A DNA stretch of 64,000 nucleotides, taken from the NCBI RefSeq assembly GCF_020181595.1, contig NZ_CP084028.1, forward strand, positions 362,909-426,908. Reading direction: 5' to 3'. This document shows, piece by piece, positions 62,698-64,000 of the stretch; position 1 is the first letter of the stretch; the number at the start of each line of letters is the position of its first letter. The DNA is from [Mycobacterium] vasticus (lineage in GTDB: Bacteria > Actinomycetota > Actinomycetes > Mycobacteriales > Mycobacteriaceae). A program made the translations under genes and the position numbers. Below the pieces are notes generated by a model, which was given only the letters and a program-made list of their open reading frames with translations, was not told where the DNA came from and did no database searches.

Positions 62698-64000
62698 TCA
62701 GCCGGTTTGTTCCCAGTCGTCGGTGAAGTGCCTGGCGATGTCGTCGTAGTCCATGGCCTGGTAGCTGCGGAGTAGTCCCTCGAAGGCTTCGTCGTAGCCG
62801 GGCTCGCCGGGTTGGGGTTCGTCGAGATCCGGCCAGCCCGGTGGTGGTGGTTGGGGGTCGGGCTCGTCGGCGTCGAGTGGGGCGCGGTGATACTCGAGGG
62901 TGGCTTCGATGAGGTGGAAGGGGTTGATGCGGGGTTGGCCGTGGTCGAGTGTGGGTGGGGGGATCCATTCGACCCGGCCGGACTGTCCGAGTTGGGTGGT
63001 CCAGCCCTGTTCGGTGGCCATCCGGTTATCCGGGGCGCAGGCGAGTGCGAGCTTGTCGACGTCGGTCTGGCCGTTGTTGGCCCAGTCGTTGTCGAGGTGA
63101 TGGGCCTGGCACAGGTATCCCGGCACGGTGCATCCGGGTCGGGTGCAGCCGCGGTCGCGGGCGTGCAGGACGATGCGTTGATCGGCTGAGGCGAGGCGTT
63201 TGGTGCGGCCCAGCCACAGGGCTCGGCCTTGCCCGTCGAAGATGCTCAGGTAATGGTGCGCGTGGGAAGCCATGCGCAGCAGATCACTCATCGGCAGCAG
63301 GGAACCACCGGCGGTGTGGGCGGTGCCGGCGGCGGCCTGCAGCTCGGCCAGGGTGGCAGTGACGATCACGGTGACCGGCAGGCCGTTGAGCTGCCCGAGG
63401 TCCCCGCAGGCCAGGGTGGCCCGTAGCGCGGCCAACACCGCGTCGTGGTGGCGTTGATCGCGGGTGCGGTGATCGTGGTCGATCTGCTCCTGACTCGGGG
63501 TACCCGACACACAGGGTTGCTCGTCGGCGGCGTTGCACATTCCCGGGGCGCCCAGTTTGGCTAGCACCGGCTCCAGGGTCGCTCGTAGTTCCGGGCTGAT
63601 CGTGCCGGACAGGGTGCTCAATCCATCGGCGCGTTGCGGGCCCAGTCGCAGCCCGCGCTGGGCGCGACGCTGGCGCTCGTCGGGCTCCTCGCCGTCTTGA
63701 TCGAGCACGGCGATCAGGTGCGCCGCCAGGCGGCCGAAGGTTTCCGGGGCGAACAGCGTCGCCAATTCGGCCAGATCACCCTCGGCGCGCTCCCGATCCG
63801 CAGCAGCCACCCGGGCCGGGATCTTGTCCATCGCCTTGCGGGCGATCGCCACATGCTCAGGCCCGACCTGCCCGGCGGCCTGCGCGGCGGCCAGGTTCGG
63901 CAGGACCGGGTCCAAAGGCTCACCCGACATCGCGGTGCGCGGACCCAACACCGCGGCATCATCGACCCGCCGGCGGGCCTCTTTGGCGCTGATCCGCAAC
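62698..64000 (-). CDS. DUF222/HNH endonuclease of the 13E12 family, 5' end outside the window
   Basis: At least 433 residues visible, with the frame open at the window edge. A DUF222 region (LAAAQAAGQVGPEHVAIARKAMDKIPARV, seen as GQVGPEHVAIARKAMDKIP) leads to a C-terminal HNH nuclease: CTRPGCTVPGYLCQAHHLDN, then LALACAPDN. Members occur in many copies in mycobacterial genomes (REP13E12 in M. tuberculosis) and serve as integration or recombination sites. TTG at 63999 is in frame but the true start is likely upstream. It borders the biosynthetic cluster and could have helped its insertion. I see no terminal repeats inside the window. Confidence 0.88.
   Translation of the reverse strand, partial: LRISAKEARRRVDDAAVLGPRTAMSGEPLDPVLPNLAAAQAAGQVGPEHVAIARKAMDKIPARVAAADRERAEGDLAELATLFAPETFGRLAAHLIAVLDQDGEEPDERQRRAQRGLRLGPQRADGLSTLSGTISPELRATLEPVLAKLGAPGMCNAADEQPCVSGTPSQEQIDHDHRTRDQRHHDAVLAALRATLACGDLGQLNGLPVTVIVTATLAELQAAAGTAHTAGGSLLPMSDLLRMASHAHHYLSIFDGQGRALWLGRTKRLASADQRIVLHARDRGCTRPGCTVPGYLCQAHHLDNDWANNGQTDVDKLALACAPDNRMATEQGWTTQLGQSGRVEWIPPPTLDHGQPRINPFHLIEATLEYHRAPLDADEPDPQPPPPGWPDLDEPQPGEPGYDEAFEGLLRSYQAMDYDDIARHFTDDWEQTG

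Noticed and set aside
62698..64000. HNH gene as evidence of an inserted mobile element carrying the biosynthetic cluster
   Set aside because: No terminal inverted repeats, integrase, tRNA or attachment site is visible in the window; the 13E12 relation alone is not enough.

Overview
The window is chromosomal DNA from a mycobacterium. Evidence is the high GC content, mycothiol biosynthesis (mshA), the heparin-binding haemagglutinin hbhA, a PGRS protein, SenX3-RegX3, a 13E12-type HNH gene, and a long run of genes in the same order as M. tuberculosis Rv0457c to Rv0491. The umaA/pcaA cyclopropane-synthase block that M. tuberculosis carries after fadB2 is missing, and several accessory genes interrupt the shared order. 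A non-tuberculous species, perhaps a Mycolicibacterium, is likely; I cannot name it.

Layout. 1-2.3 kb: two vapBC toxin-antitoxin modules flank two paralogous FMN-binding split-barrel proteins. 2.3-6.0 kb: a secreted PGRS-repeat protein with no PE domain. 6.2-16.4 kb: accessory and catabolic genes (small HTH-like protein, large ATPase-LuxR regulator, aldo/keto reductase, D-aminoacylase-type amidohydrolase, VOC protein, DinB protein, aldehyde dehydrogenase, two membrane proteins). 16.4-38.8 kb: the conserved backbone with central carbon metabolism (prolyl oligopeptidase, acetaldehyde-type dehydrogenase, lpdC, ramB, thioesterase, aceA, fadB2), cell-surface genes and deoC. It is interrupted by a third vapBC module and by a fused prenol-kinase-like/DUF92 membrane protein. 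38.8-49.1 kb: cell-envelope and redox genes (murB, L,D-transpeptidase lprQ, a ROK regulator with mshA, a cutinase, gpm1, senX3-regX3).

49.2-62.7 kb is a compact biosynthetic gene cluster. A FAAL-ACP-KS-AT-KR-ACP polyketide synthase is followed 3 bp later by a C-A-PCP NRPS whose adenylation code reads as serine. The NRPS ends in two tandem KAS III-like thiolase-fold domains, the first with an intact Cys-His-Asn triad and the second lacking the Cys. A reductase/epimerase-type SDR closes the cluster. No thioesterase or terminal reductase is present, so the thiolase pair is the obvious candidate for chain release or a final C-C (Claisen) bond. The window ends inside a DUF222/HNH (13E12-family) gene.

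The non-coding DNA is informative. A leaderless 27-codon reading frame ending in a cysteine-rich tail lies upstream of the ROK regulator-mshA unit and overlaps a hairpin, which suggests cysteine-sensing attenuation of mycothiol synthesis. RamB-like sites precede ramB and aceA. Three GGTGAAC-like heptamers with 11-bp period precede senX3. Perfect operators precede all three vapB genes. Two copies of a long intergenic hairpin family are present. Many genes begin directly downstream of a TANNNT -10 hexamer, as expected for leaderless mycobacterial transcripts.
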